From NCBI RefSeq assembly GCF_964229645.1, contig NZ_CAXREX010000199.1:1-24123 (forward strand): DNA of 24,123 nucleotides, read 5' to 3'. This DNA comes from Nioella sp964229645 (GTDB lineage Bacteria > Pseudomonadota > Alphaproteobacteria > Rhodobacterales > Rhodobacteraceae). Below the pieces are notes generated by a model. That model had not been told where the DNA came from and did not search any database. It worked only from the letters and a program-made list of their open reading frames with translations. Within the stretch, counting starts at the first letter, position 1. Each line of letters starts with the position of its first letter. Below are positions 1 through 7,732 of the stretch, in pieces. The position numbers and the translations under genes are program-made.

Positions 1-36
1 CTCGCCGCGCTCGACGCGGGCTTCCGGGCCCTCTGA
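1..36 (+). CDS. 3' end of an unidentified gene (partial)
   Basis: The first 12 codons of the window read LAALDAGFRAL followed by TGA in frame 1. The codon use is GC-rich and looks coding, and a copy of the dispersed gene-end repeat starts about 17 bases after the stop, as it does after other genes here. The stretch is too short to name a family. The call rests on reading frame and context only. Confidence 0.4.
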   Translation, partial: LAALDAGFRAL

Positions 37-53
37 CCCCCGTAAGTGTTCTC

Positions 54-102
54 AAAATATCCAGGGGGCGTCGCCGCAAGGCGACGGGGGAAGCGCCCCC
101 AA
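54..102 (+). repeat. Dispersed GC-hairpin intergenic repeat, copy 1
   Basis: AAATATCC is followed by a G-run and a perfect stem CGTCGCC (69-75), loop GCAA, GGCGACG (80-86), then a G-run and GCGCCCCC that can pair with the first G-run. Nearly the same unit occurs at 19093-19144 and, inverted, at 20919-20978. It sits between the stop at 36 and the convergent hpaR end, so it may act as a bidirectional transcription terminator. The terminator role is inferred. Confidence 0.7.
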
Positions 103-117
103 AGGCGGGCCGACGAT

Positions 118-135
118 CCCTGCCGGCCGGCAGGG
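118..135. repeat. Perfect 18-bp palindrome between convergent gene ends
   Basis: CCCTGCCGGCCGGCAGGG is a perfect inverted repeat lying 50 bases beyond the stop of the minus-strand hpaR gene. It could form a terminator-like hairpin but has no T-run on either side. Its function is unproven. Confidence 0.4.
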
Positions 136-185
136 TGAGGAGGCCCGCTCCCGGATCGGCGCCGAAGGCGTCGATCCCGCCGGGC

Positions 186-641
186 TCAGTCCTGCAATCC
201 GTGCAGTTCTTCCAGAAGGTCCAGAAGCTCTTCCATCCGCTCCGGCCCGTAGCGCGCCGTCAATGCCGCGAAGATCGCCTCGGCTTCGGGCAGGTGTTCG
301 AGGATCAGCGCCCGCCCCTTCCCGGTCACGGTCACGATGGACTTGCGCCGGTCGCCAGGGTCCGAGGCGCGGGTCAGCAACCCCTCGCCCTCCATCGTCT
401 TCAGGATCCGCGTCAGGCTGGACAGCAGCAGGCAGGCCCGTGCGGCCAGCGCGGTCTGCTCCATCGGGCCTTCCTCATCCAGCACCCGCAGCACACGCCA
501 TTTCTGTTCGTTGATGCCGCTTTGGGCCAGCATCTCGCGAATGGGGCCCATCACCGTTTCGCGTGCACGCAGCAGCGCGATCGGCAAGGACCGGCTGGTG
601 CGGCGGAACCCGGGATGTTCAGGGGTGTCAGACATGCTCAT
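186..641 (-). CDS. hpaR: MarR-family regulator of HpaR type
   Basis: The 151-residue protein has the size and layout of the homoprotocatechuate-operon repressor HpaR/HpcR. An N-terminal helix contains RSLPIALLRARE, then INEQKWRVLRVLDEEGPM leads into a winged helix with the wing signature DPGDRRKS (about residues 97-104). Family members bind DNA as dimers and repress aromatic catabolism (hpa/hpc) genes. None of those enzymes lies in this window, although the cut-off gene at the left edge is unknown. The gene is 45 bases downstream of the class IV aminotransferase on the same strand, so the two may be co-transcribed. HpaR as a subfamily is well supported by the N-terminal half. The actual target genes here are not known. 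Confidence 0.85.
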   Translation of the reverse strand: MSMSDTPEHPGFRRTSRSLPIALLRARETVMGPIREMLAQSGINEQKWRVLRVLDEEGPMEQTALAARACLLLSSLTRILKTMEGEGLLTRASDPGDRRKSIVTVTGKGRALILEHLPEAEAIFAALTARYGPERMEELLDLLEELHGLQD

Positions 642-686
642 ACCCGATGTAAAGCCGCTTTTGGCCGCTCCGACAAGCCTTCTCGG

Positions 687-1625
687 TCAGACCGCGACAC
701 CCTTGCGGTCTGCCACGTGGCGGGCGATCTCGGCCTTGTAGAGCGCGCGGATGCGCGCCGTCAGGGGCCGCTGGCCGCTGCCCACGGGCTTGCCGTCGAT
801 CGAGGCCACGGGCGTCTGCGCCCCGAAGGTGCCGGTCAGGAAGGCCTCGTCGGCGCTGTAGGCCTCGTAGAGCGAATAGTTCTTCTCGCGCACCGTGATC
901 CCGTCGGCCCGGCACAGGTCGATCACCTTGGCCCGCGTCACCCCGTTCATGCAGTAATCGCCCGTCGAGGTCCAAAGTTCGCCCTTTCGGACGATGAAGA
1001 AGTTGCAGGCATTGGTGGTGTTCACGAAGCCATGCGGGTCGAGCATCAGTGCCTCGTCGGCCCCCGCCGCCTCGGCCTGGAGGCAGGCGATCACGCAATT
1101 GAGCTTCGAATGGCTGTTGAACTTGGCGTCCTGGCTGTGCGGCAGGCCGCGCACCTGCGGCACCGAGGCCAGCCGGATCCCCGCCGACTGCAAGCGGTCG
1201 ACCGGCCGGGAATGTTCCATGATGATCACCACGGTCGGCCCCGACCGGCTGAGCGAGGGATGCTGGAAGGGCTTCACCTTCACCCCCCGCGTCACCATCA
1301 GGCGGCAATGCACGTCGGTGGTCATGCCATTGGCCTCGGCGGTCCGCCGCAGGGCCTCGGCCACGCCTGCCCGGTCCATGCCGGGATCGAGGCTCACCGC
1401 CTTGCAGCTGTCGAAGAAGCGGTCCATGTGCTCGTCGAAGAAGGCCCAGACCCCGTCATAAAGGCGCATGCCTTCCCACATGCCGTCCCCCAGCATGAAT
1501 CCCGAATCGTAGACCGAGACCTTGGCCGCATCGCGATGCACGATCTCGCCATTGACGTAGATCTTGATGTCGCGGTTGCGGATGTCCTCTTCGGCGTCGT
1601 GGGTGGTGGCGTGGGTATCGGTCAT
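687..1625 (-). CDS. Class IV (fold type IV) PLP-dependent aminotransferase
   Basis: This 312-residue protein resembles branched-chain and D-amino-acid aminotransferases. It shows VNGEIVHRDAAKVSVYDSG near residue 24, GDGMWEGMRLY near 46, and the segment AKFNSHSKLN (167-176). The catalytic lysine is K168 or K174, with K168 favoured by spacing. DEALMLDPHGF begins near 190. The ATG at 1625 was chosen because GAGG precedes it by about 8 bases and the family similarity begins shortly after. An upstream in-frame ATG at 1682 would add 19 atypical residues. The usual Glu that contacts the PLP ring nitrogen (E in the GxxxE motif after the LD) is Thr203 here, within VNTTNACNFF. Substrate and stereochemistry cannot be assigned. 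It is followed by hpaR and is insulated from katG by a terminator. Confidence 0.9.
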   Translation of the reverse strand: MTDTHATTHDAEEDIRNRDIKIYVNGEIVHRDAAKVSVYDSGFMLGDGMWEGMRLYDGVWAFFDEHMDRFFDSCKAVSLDPGMDRAGVAEALRRTAEANGMTTDVHCRLMVTRGVKVKPFQHPSLSRSGPTVVIIMEHSRPVDRLQSAGIRLASVPQVRGLPHSQDAKFNSHSKLNCVIACLQAEAAGADEALMLDPHGFVNTTNACNFFIVRKGELWTSTGDYCMNGVTRAKVIDLCRADGITVREKNYSLYEAYSADEAFLTGTFGAQTPVASIDGKPVGSGQRPLTARIRALYKAEIARHVADRKGVAV

Positions 1626-1694
1626 GTCCGGGGCCTCGTGCAGTGCTGCCCCATCAACAGCGCCCTTGCGCGGCAAAGGCAAGCCGCCTCGGCC

Positions 1695-1731
1695 AAAAAA
1701 GTGGCGGCGGCCCCGACAAGGGACCGCCGCC
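1695..1731 (-). terminator. Intrinsic terminator downstream of katG
   Basis: On the minus strand, GGCGGCGGTCCC and GGGGCCGCCGCC form a 12-bp stem with one G-U pair and the loop TTGTC, followed by AC and a run of six T. It begins 47 bases after the katG stop and ends before the aminotransferase start, a classic Rho-independent terminator. Confidence 0.85.
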
Positions 1732-1777
1732 GTCGCGTCTCAGGCAGGGTTCGCGCATCCTGCCAAGGACACGGGTC

Positions 1778-3940
1778 TCAGGCCAGATCGTAACGATCGG
1801 CGTTCATCACCTTGGTCCAGGCATCCGCGAAATCGGCCACGAATTTCGCGCCCGCATCGTCCTGGGCATAGACCTCGGCATAGGCGCGCAGGATCGAGTT
1901 CGAGCCGAACACGAGGTCCACGCGCGTTGCGGTCCACTTGGTCTCGCCCGACGCCCGGTCGACGATGTCGTAGAGGTTCTCGCCCGTGGGCACCCACTTG
2001 TTGGACATGTCGGTCAGGTTGACGAAGAAGTCGGTGCTCAGCGCCCCTTCACGGTCGGTGAAGACACCATGCTTGGTGCCGCCGTGATTGGTGCCCATGG
2101 CCCGCATGCCGCCCATCAGAACGGTCATTTCCGGTGCCGTCAGGCCCATCAGCTGCGTGCGGTCGAGCATCAGCTCTTCCGGGGTCACCGCGTAGTCCTT
2201 CTTGACCCAGTTGCGATAGCCATCGGCCAGCGGTTCCAGCACGTCGAAGCTTGCCGCGTCGGTCATCTCGTCGGTGGCGTCCCCGCGACCCGGCGCGAAG
2301 GGCAGGTCGAGCGCGTGGCCCGCCGCCTTGGCGGCCTGCTCCACGCCGAGATTGCCCGCCAGCACGATCGTGTCGGCCACCGAGGCGCCATGCTTGGCGG
2401 CCAGCGGTTCCAGCACCGACAGCACGCGCGCCAGGCGCTCGGGCTCGTTGCCAGCCCAGTCCTTCTGCGGCGCAAGGCGGATACGCGCACCATTGGCGCC
2501 ACCACGATAGTCGGACTGGCGGAAGGTGCGGGCGCTGTCCCACGCGGTTGCGACCATGTCGGCGACCGACAGGCCAGCGGCGGCGATGTCGGCCTTGAGG
2601 GCCGCCTCGTCATAGCCGGTGGAGCCCGCGGGAACCGGATCCTGCCAGATCAGGTCTTCTGCCGGGGCGTCGGGGCCGATGTAGCGGCTGCGCGGGCCAA
2701 GGTCGCGATGGGTCAGCTTGAACCAGGCGCGGGCGAAGCAATCGTCGAAATAGGCCGGGTCGGCCATGAACTTCTCGCAGATGGCGCGATAGGTCGGGTC
2801 GACCTTCATCGCCATGTCGGCATCGGTCATCACCAGCATCGCCTTCTTGGACGGATCGGAGGGATCCGCCGGCAGATGCTCGTCCTTGATATCGACGGGC
2901 TTCCACTGGTTCGCGCCTGCGGGCGACTTGGTCAGTTCCCACTCGTAGCCGAAGAGGAGTTCCAGGTAGCCCATGTCCCAGGTGGTCGGGTGCGTGGTCC
3001 AGGCCCCTTCGACGCCCGATGTCACCGCGTTGGTGGCCTTGCCGCCCATATGCGGGTTCATCCAGCCAAAGCCCTGGTTCTCGATCGGTGCGCCTTCGGG
3101 CTCTGCGCCAAGGGTCCCGGCATCGCCGTTGCCATGCGCCTTGCCGACGGTATGGCCGCCCACGGTGAGCGCCGCGGTTTCCTCGTCGTTCATGGCCATG
3201 CGCGCGAAGGTTTCACGCACCTGCGCTGCCGTCTTCATCGGGTCGGGCTGGCCGTTCACGCCTTCGGGGTTCACGTAGATCAGGCCCATGTGCACGGCGG
3301 CCAGCGGGTTTTCCAGCGTCGAGGGATCGTCGAGATTCTCGTAGCGGTTCTCGCTCGGGGCCAGCCATTCGCGCTCGGCCCCCCAGTAGACGTCCTTTTC
3401 CGGGTGCCAGATGTCTTCGCGGCCGAAGGCGAAGCCGAAGGTCTTCAGACCCATGTCTTCATAGGCCATGGTGCCCGCCAGAAGGATCAGGTCGGCCCAG
3501 GAGATCTTGTTGCCGTATTTCTTCTTCAGCGGCCACAGCAGGCGGCGCGCCTTGTCGAGGTTGCCGTTATCGGGCCAGGAGTTGAGCGGCGCAAAGCGGA
3601 TGGTGCCGCAGCCACCGCCGCCTCGTCCGTCGGCCAGGCGGTAGGAGCCGGCCGAGTGCCATGCGAGGCGGATCATCAGGCCGCCGTAATGGCCCCAGTC
3701 CGCCGGCCACCAGTCCTGGCTGTCCTTCAGAAGCGCCTTCATGTCGGCCTTCAGCGCGTCGACATCGAGATCCTTCAGGGCCTCGCGGTAGTTGAACCCT
3801 TTCAGCGGATTCACCTTGCTGTCATGCTGGTGCAGGATGTCGAGGTTCAGCGTCGACGGCCACCAGTCCACGACCCCGGTGCCGGTATGGGTGTTGCCCC
3901 CATGCATGACCGGGCACTTGCCTACGTTATTTCCATCCAT
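1778..3940 (-). CDS. katG: Catalase-peroxidase KatG
   Basis: KatG is a cytoplasmic haem enzyme that breaks down hydrogen peroxide by catalase and peroxidase activity. The 720-residue length is normal for the family and both tandem peroxidase domains are present. The distal haem pocket is R91, W94 and H95 in RLAWHSAGSYR. The Met-Tyr-Trp cofactor partners are W94, Y222 (IYVNPEG) and M248 (FARMAMND). The proximal haem ligand is H263 in GGHTVGKAHG. The ATG at 3940 is chosen because GGAG lies 7 bases upstream and MDGNNVGKCPVMHG is a typical KatG N-terminus. A longer open frame to 4078 has no family character. The gene is transcribed divergently from oxyR, so peroxide-inducible activation by OxyR is the expected control. 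All catalytic residues looked for are intact. Confidence 0.98.
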   Translation of the reverse strand: MDGNNVGKCPVMHGGNTHTGTGVVDWWPSTLNLDILHQHDSKVNPLKGFNYREALKDLDVDALKADMKALLKDSQDWWPADWGHYGGLMIRLAWHSAGSYRLADGRGGGGCGTIRFAPLNSWPDNGNLDKARRLLWPLKKKYGNKISWADLILLAGTMAYEDMGLKTFGFAFGREDIWHPEKDVYWGAEREWLAPSENRYENLDDPSTLENPLAAVHMGLIYVNPEGVNGQPDPMKTAAQVRETFARMAMNDEETAALTVGGHTVGKAHGNGDAGTLGAEPEGAPIENQGFGWMNPHMGGKATNAVTSGVEGAWTTHPTTWDMGYLELLFGYEWELTKSPAGANQWKPVDIKDEHLPADPSDPSKKAMLVMTDADMAMKVDPTYRAICEKFMADPAYFDDCFARAWFKLTHRDLGPRSRYIGPDAPAEDLIWQDPVPAGSTGYDEAALKADIAAAGLSVADMVATAWDSARTFRQSDYRGGANGARIRLAPQKDWAGNEPERLARVLSVLEPLAAKHGASVADTIVLAGNLGVEQAAKAAGHALDLPFAPGRGDATDEMTDAASFDVLEPLADGYRNWVKKDYAVTPEELMLDRTQLMGLTAPEMTVLMGGMRAMGTNHGGTKHGVFTDREGALSTDFFVNLTDMSNKWVPTGENLYDIVDRASGETKWTATRVDLVFGSNSILRAYAEVYAQDDAGAKFVADFADAWTKVMNADRYDLA

Positions 3941-4201
3941 GTCTTTCTCCGATCCTTGATCTCGAATGGTCTGAGCGCGTTTCGGGGATTGGACGACATC
4001 AATCGAACCACACGCACAGCGCCGCCCGGCAGAGGGCCGCGAATGCGATGATCCGAAGGAAGAACGCCGATCCGCCACCCCTCCCGGATGTGTTGCGGAT
4101 CCGGGCGCGAGTCGCCCTCCCCTCCTGTTCTGGAATCATTCTAACAAACTAGACCCATACATCGAAGTTGCATTTTCCGATTGTTGCGATAACTTTTTCC
4201 T
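3941..4201. promoter_or_regulatory. katG-oxyR divergent control region
   Basis: These 261 bases separate the two divergent starts. The half next to oxyR (about 4134-4201) is strikingly AT-rich for this genome. On the minus strand TAGAAT (4138-4143) is a good -10 box for katG, with only a weak -35 (TTCGAT, 4161-4166). This fits an activator-dependent promoter. ATCG at 4161 and CGAT at 4187-4190 bound a loosely symmetric 30-bp segment that could hold OxyR half-sites. No exact OxyR consensus was recognised. oxyR itself has no clear Shine-Dalgarno sequence. Confidence 0.5.
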
Positions 4202-5110
4202 ATGATAAACGTGACCCTCAAACAGCTCCGCTATTTCGAGGCCTTGGCCCGCCACGGCCATTTCGGCCGCGCGGCCGAGGCGTCCTCCGTGTCCCAGCCC
4301 GCGCTCTCGGTGCAGATCCGCGAGATGGAAGAGACGCTCGGCACGCCGCTCTTCGAACGCGGGTCACGGCAGGTCCGGCTGACCGCCTTCGGCGAAGAGA
4401 TCGCCGCGCGCGTGCGCGCGATCCTGCAATCCGTCGATGAACTGGGCGACATGGCCCGAGCCGCACAGCACGGCCCTGCCGGGCGGCTGCGCCTCGGTGT
4501 CATCCCCACCATCGCGCCTTACCTGCTGCCCGCGATCATCGGGCGGCTCAGCCATCGCTATGACGGGCTGGAACTGCGCGTGCGCGAAACCCAGACACAA
4601 AAGCTGCTCGACGAACTGGCCGACGGGCGGCTCGATGCGGCGATCCTGGCCCTGCCCATCTCGGAACCCGCCTTCGAGGAGGTGCCGCTCTTCTCCGAAT
4701 CCTTCGTGCTGGTGCGCCCTGCGGGCGATGCGGACAAGCCCGTCCCCAACCGCGACAGCCTGCGCGAGATGCAGCTGCTGCTGCTGGAAGAGGGGCACTG
4801 TTTCCGCGACCAGGCGCTGTCGTTTTGCAACCTGCGCTCGTCCCTGCCGCGCGACCTGCTGGATGGCAGCTCGCTCTCGACCCTGGTGCAGATGGTGGGG
4901 TCAGGCATCGGGGTGACGCTGATCCCGGAAATGGCGGTGGCGGTGGAAACCCGCTCGGCCGCCGTGTCGGTCGCCCAGTTCGAAGAACCCCGCCCCGAAC
5001 GCACAATCGGCATGATCTGGCGTCGCTCGAACCCGCTGGCGCGCCAGCTGATGCAGGTGGCCCAGGTGGTGCAGGAGGCGGGCGCGGCGCTTCGCGCCGC
5101 AAGCGGCTGA
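4202..5110 (+). CDS. oxyR: Peroxide-sensing LysR-family regulator OxyR
   Basis: The 302-residue protein has an N-terminal winged helix (LKQLRYFEALARHGHFGRAAE, then VSQPALSVQIREME) and a LysR substrate domain. The redox cysteines are both present at C200 and C209 in GHCFRDQALSFC, with the nine-residue spacing of E. coli C199/C208. In known OxyR proteins these form a disulfide on peroxide exposure and activate katG and similar genes. Its position divergent from katG supports the name. The ATG at 4202 gives the canonical N-terminus but has no obvious ribosome-binding site, so translation may be weak or leaderless. An araC-type gene begins 38 bases downstream on the same strand. Confidence 0.96.
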   Translation: MINVTLKQLRYFEALARHGHFGRAAEASSVSQPALSVQIREMEETLGTPLFERGSRQVRLTAFGEEIAARVRAILQSVDELGDMARAAQHGPAGRLRLGVIPTIAPYLLPAIIGRLSHRYDGLELRVRETQTQKLLDELADGRLDAAILALPISEPAFEEVPLFSESFVLVRPAGDADKPVPNRDSLREMQLLLLEEGHCFRDQALSFCNLRSSLPRDLLDGSSLSTLVQMVGSGIGVTLIPEMAVAVETRSAAVSVAQFEEPRPERTIGMIWRRSNPLARQLMQVAQVVQEAGAALRAASG

Positions 5111-5148
5111 CGGTTCCCAAGCGCGCCCCGACAGGGTATCGAAAGAGA

Positions 5149-6156
5149 ATGGGCGCCGTCACATCCCTCTTCCTGCGCAAGGTCGTTGGCACGGTCCGCG
5201 AGCAGACCGACGAGGCCGCGCTGCTGGCCTCGGTCGGGCTCGATCCCGCCGCGCCTCCCGATCCGTCGCTGATGATTTCCGACAGCGCCTATTACGCGCT
5301 GCTGGAGCGTATCGCCCAAGAAGTCGATGACGCCACTGACCTGCCCCTGCGCACGGGCGCGGCCATGCGCTGCGACGATTACGGAGCCTTCGGCCTGGCC
5401 TGGAAATCGGCCCCGACCCTGCGCGGGTCATTCGCGCGGGCCGAGCGCTACTGGCGGCTTCTGACCAGCGTGACCGAGTACAGCCTCACACCCGCGGGCC
5501 CGTCCGCCTGGTTCCACCTGCACCGCGCGGGCGAACGGCGGCTTGGGCTGCGGCTGTCGAACGAGGCGTCGCTGGCCAGCGTGGTGTCGATCATCCGGCA
5601 GGTGACGCCGGGCCCCTTCGCCCCGCGCGCCGTCCACTTCCGCCACCCCGCCCCCGCCCAAACCGCCGCCCACCGGGCCTGGTTCGGCTGCCCGGTCATC
5701 TTCGGGGCCGACCGCGACGGGATCGAGATCGCAGCGACTGACCTGAGCGCGCGCAACCGCCTAGGCGACGAGGGCATCAGCGGCTTCCTTCTGCCCCATC
5801 TCGACGCCGAACTGGCGCGGCTGGAACGCGATGCGGGGCTGGAGAGCGAGGTGCGCGACGCGGTTGCGCAGGCACTTTCCGACGGCCCGCCCAAGCTTGC
5901 CGCCATCGCCCGGCGGCTCGGCATGGGCGAGCGCACCCTGCAACGCCGGCTTTCGCAAGAGGGGCTGTCCTTCCAGCGCCTCGTGGACGAGGCCCGGCGC
6001 GCGCTGGCCGAGGGGCTGCTGGTGCAAAGCGACTACTCGCTGGCCGAGGTGGCCTTCCTGACAGGGTTTTCCGAACAAAGCGCCTTCACCCGCGCCTTCC
6101 GCCGCTGGACCAGTCGCACACCCGCTGCCTTCCGCGAGCAGACACGCCCCGGCTGA
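5149..6156 (+). CDS. AraC-family transcriptional regulator
   Basis: The 335-residue protein has an N-terminal ligand-binding region of the type Pfam calls Arabinose_bd (about residues 15-205, including GAFGLAWKSAPTLRGSFARAERYW near 79). A C-terminal double helix-turn-helix spans about 250-330 (LAAIARRLGMGERTLQRRL, then SLAEVAFLTGFSEQSAFTRAFRRW). This architecture is shared with OruR-like regulators, and the effector is unknown. The ATG at 5149 was chosen since the family-like sequence begins there. An open frame continues upstream inside oxyR but reads as a shadow. The Shine-Dalgarno (AGAG) is weak. It may be co-transcribed with oxyR (38-base gap) and with the VOC gene 75 bases downstream. 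Confidence 0.9.
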   Translation: MGAVTSLFLRKVVGTVREQTDEAALLASVGLDPAAPPDPSLMISDSAYYALLERIAQEVDDATDLPLRTGAAMRCDDYGAFGLAWKSAPTLRGSFARAERYWRLLTSVTEYSLTPAGPSAWFHLHRAGERRLGLRLSNEASLASVVSIIRQVTPGPFAPRAVHFRHPAPAQTAAHRAWFGCPVIFGADRDGIEIAATDLSARNRLGDEGISGFLLPHLDAELARLERDAGLESEVRDAVAQALSDGPPKLAAIARRLGMGERTLQRRLSQEGLSFQRLVDEARRALAEGLLVQSDYSLAEVAFLTGFSEQSAFTRAFRRWTSRTPAAFREQTRPG

Positions 6157-6231
6157 GCGGGCCGGGCCGCTTGAAAGCGCGGCGGCTTTGGCCAATGCTG
6201 CGCGCGACCCCAACCGAAAAGGCCGCCCCGG

Positions 6232-6648
6232 ATGAAGCTCGAATTCCACCACATCAATTTCGTGTCCGAGGATGTCGATCGCCTGCACCGCTTCTATACC
6301 GAGGTGCTGGGGCTTGCCGACGTACCGGTCCAGTCCTTCCCGCGCCCCGACGCAACCGACAGCTCGGGCTATGACGGCAAGATCCGCTTCGCCACCGACG
6401 GGGCCATGCAGATGCACCTCGCCCACAAGGACCTGGGCGTCGCGTTCCGAAATGGAGGGGTCATCAACCCGGTCGAGCGGGGCCATATCGCCTTTCGCAC
6501 CGATGACATCGAGGCCTTCAAGGCGCTGCTCGATGCCCAATCCATCCCCTATTCGGACTATGGAACCGCCTTCGCCGCCGAATGGCACCAGGTCTTTTTC
6601 CATGACCCCGAGGGCAACGTGATCGAGGTGCACCAGGCCGTGGCCTAG
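6232..6648 (+). CDS. VOC (glyoxalase/bleomycin-resistance fold) family protein
   Basis: The 138-residue protein is a single-chain glyoxalase-fold protein made of two beta-alpha-beta-beta-beta units. Candidate metal ligands sit at the expected places: H7 (HHINFV), H62 (QMHLA), H85 (GHIAFRTDDI) and E132 (NVIEVHQ). FHDPEGNVIEV near the C-terminus is the typical closing motif. VOC proteins include glyoxalase I, ring-cleavage dioxygenases, epimerases and antibiotic-binding proteins, and nothing here selects among them. It follows the AraC-type gene on the same strand, so it could be under that regulator's control, which is an inference. Confidence 0.88.
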   Translation: MKLEFHHINFVSEDVDRLHRFYTEVLGLADVPVQSFPRPDATDSSGYDGKIRFATDGAMQMHLAHKDLGVAFRNGGVINPVERGHIAFRTDDIEAFKALLDAQSIPYSDYGTAFAAEWHQVFFHDPEGNVIEVHQAVA

Positions 6649-6666
6649 GCACGACACGACCGGGCG

Positions 6667-6684
6667 CCGGCCCCATTCGGCCGG
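6667..6684. terminator. GC-rich hairpin between the VOC gene and tRNA-Leu ends
   Basis: CCGGCC, loop CCATTC, GGCCGG forms a 6-bp perfect stem 19 bases after the VOC stop and about 30 bases beyond the tRNA 3' end on the other strand. There is no T-run, so terminator function for either gene is only suggested by position. Confidence 0.3.
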
Positions 6685-6714
6685 GCCTGTCGGTGTCTTA
6701 TCTCTGGGAGAGAA

Positions 6715-6801
6715 TGGTGCGGTCGAGAAGACTCGAACTTCCACGGGAGTTACCCCACAGCGACCTCAACGCTGCGCGTCTACCAATTCCGCCACGACCG
6801 C
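6715..6801 (-). tRNA. tRNA-Leu, anticodon GAG
   Basis: Read on the minus strand this is an 87-nt class II tRNA with CCA encoded (TGG at 6715-6717 on the plus strand). The acceptor stem is GCGGTCG (6795-6801) with CGACCGC (6719-6725). The D-arm contains AATTGGTAGAC. The anticodon stem CAGCG/CGCTG closes the loop TTGAGGT, giving anticodon GAG for leucine CUC/CUU codons. A long variable arm (GTGGGGTAACTCCCG) is typical of Leu, and the T-loop is TTCGAGT. All arms pair well. Confidence 0.97.
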
Positions 6802-6823
6802 ACGTGATCAGGTAGTGCGCGGC

Positions 6824-6853
6824 TGTTTAGCCGAGGGTCGCGGGGATGCGCAA
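6824..6853 (-). promoter_or_regulatory. Possible promoter of tRNA-Leu
   Basis: On the minus strand TTGCGC (6848-6853) and TAAACA (6824-6829) are separated by 18 bases and would start transcription roughly 15 bases upstream of the mature tRNA. Both boxes are imperfect. Confidence 0.3.
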
Positions 6854-6920
6854 GGGGGATTCGCATCTCTTTTTCAGACCGGGTCACGCCCCCCATGCCA
6901 GGCCGCAGGCAGCGCCTTAT

Positions 6921-6951
6921 AAAGAAAGGCCGCCCGGTTGCCCGGACGGCC
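6921..6951 (-). terminator. Intrinsic terminator of the peptidoglycan-binding protein gene
   Basis: On the minus strand GGCCGTCCGG and CCGGGCGGCC form a 10-bp stem (one G-U pair) around a GCAA tetraloop, followed by TTTCTTT. It lies 33 bases beyond the stop codon at 6985. The other side of the hairpin carries six T on the plus strand (6953-6958), so it could stop transcription in both directions. Confidence 0.85.
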
Positions 6952-6984
6952 CTTTTTTCGGTCTCGCGCAGGGCGCGCGTTCGA

Positions 6985-7575
6985 TTACTTGCTCGGGGCC
7001 GGTGCAGGGGCCGGCACGATGGTGGTCTGCGCCGGGGGCTGCGCCACGACCTGCGCAGGGGCCGGAGCGGGGGCCGGGGCGGGCACCACCACGACCTGCG
7101 GCTGCTGCGGGGCAACCTGGGCATCGCGATAGGCCACCAGCAGGGGCGTGCCGACAAGGCCGGTCTGCGCCGAGCCGCCATTGATGGCCCAGTAATAGGC
7201 CTGCATCAGCATGTCATACTGGTAGGTGGCGTAGTCACGGCCGTTCACCGGGTAGCCCATCACCGCCTGGTAGCGTTCGATGGCCTGACGGGTGCCTGCA
7301 CCGATCTGGCCGTCGACCGACCCGGCGTTGAAGCCGAAATAGTTCAGAGCGGTCTGGGTGTCGCGGCCCATCTGGCTGGCCGGGATACCGCCGCCGCCAC
7401 CGCCACCGGTGGTGGCGCGGTTGCCACCCTGGTTGCTGTTGGCGATCGCGGCGCCGATCAGGCCGCCCACGATCAGGCCGCCGACGACGTCACCGGCATC
7501 GGCGCGGGCTTCGGGGGCGGGAAGGGTAGCAAGCGCCACGGCAAAGGTGGCAACGGTAAGGGATTTAAGCATCAT
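6985..7575 (-). CDS. Exported peptidoglycan-binding-domain protein
   Basis: The protein has about 196 residues. The N-terminus MMLKSLTVATFAVALATLPA ending in EARA is a signal peptide with likely cleavage after about residue 25. It is followed by a glycine-zipper-like hydrophobic stretch (GGLIVGGLIGAAIA, about 32-45) and a Gly-rich linker. A PG_binding_1-like repeat spans about 70-125, with TQTALNYFGFNAGSVDGQIG and TRQAIERYQAVMGYPVNG. The tail is low-complexity Pro-Ala-Gln-Val with repeated PAPAPAP. GGAGG lies 5 bases before the ATG at 7575 and 8 bases before the adjacent ATG at 7572, and either could be used. It is probably periplasmic or envelope-associated and binds the cell wall. No enzymatic domain was seen. 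Confidence 0.85.
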   Translation of the reverse strand: MMLKSLTVATFAVALATLPAPEARADAGDVVGGLIVGGLIGAAIANSNQGGNRATTGGGGGGGIPASQMGRDTQTALNYFGFNAGSVDGQIGAGTRQAIERYQAVMGYPVNGRDYATYQYDMLMQAYYWAINGGSAQTGLVGTPLLVAYRDAQVAPQQPQVVVVPAPAPAPAPAQVVAQPPAQTTIVPAPAPAPSK

Positions 7576-7732
7576 GGCGTCCTCCAAGGAAATTTGGCGT
7601 CCTTACAGATTTGTCGAACGCTAGCACAAAACGGTTCAATCCAGAGTCCGAAAAACTGGCAGTTACCGGGTAAACCAGTGGAATACAGGCGGAAAAAATC
7701 CGTTTCCGGGCGGCATTCCGCCGGCTTCGCGG

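Noticed and set aside
1643..4051. An 802-codon open frame on the plus strand across katG
   Set aside because: It lies antisense to katG, whose protein is full length with every catalytic residue. The frame has no recognisable domain and is a by-product of high GC content.
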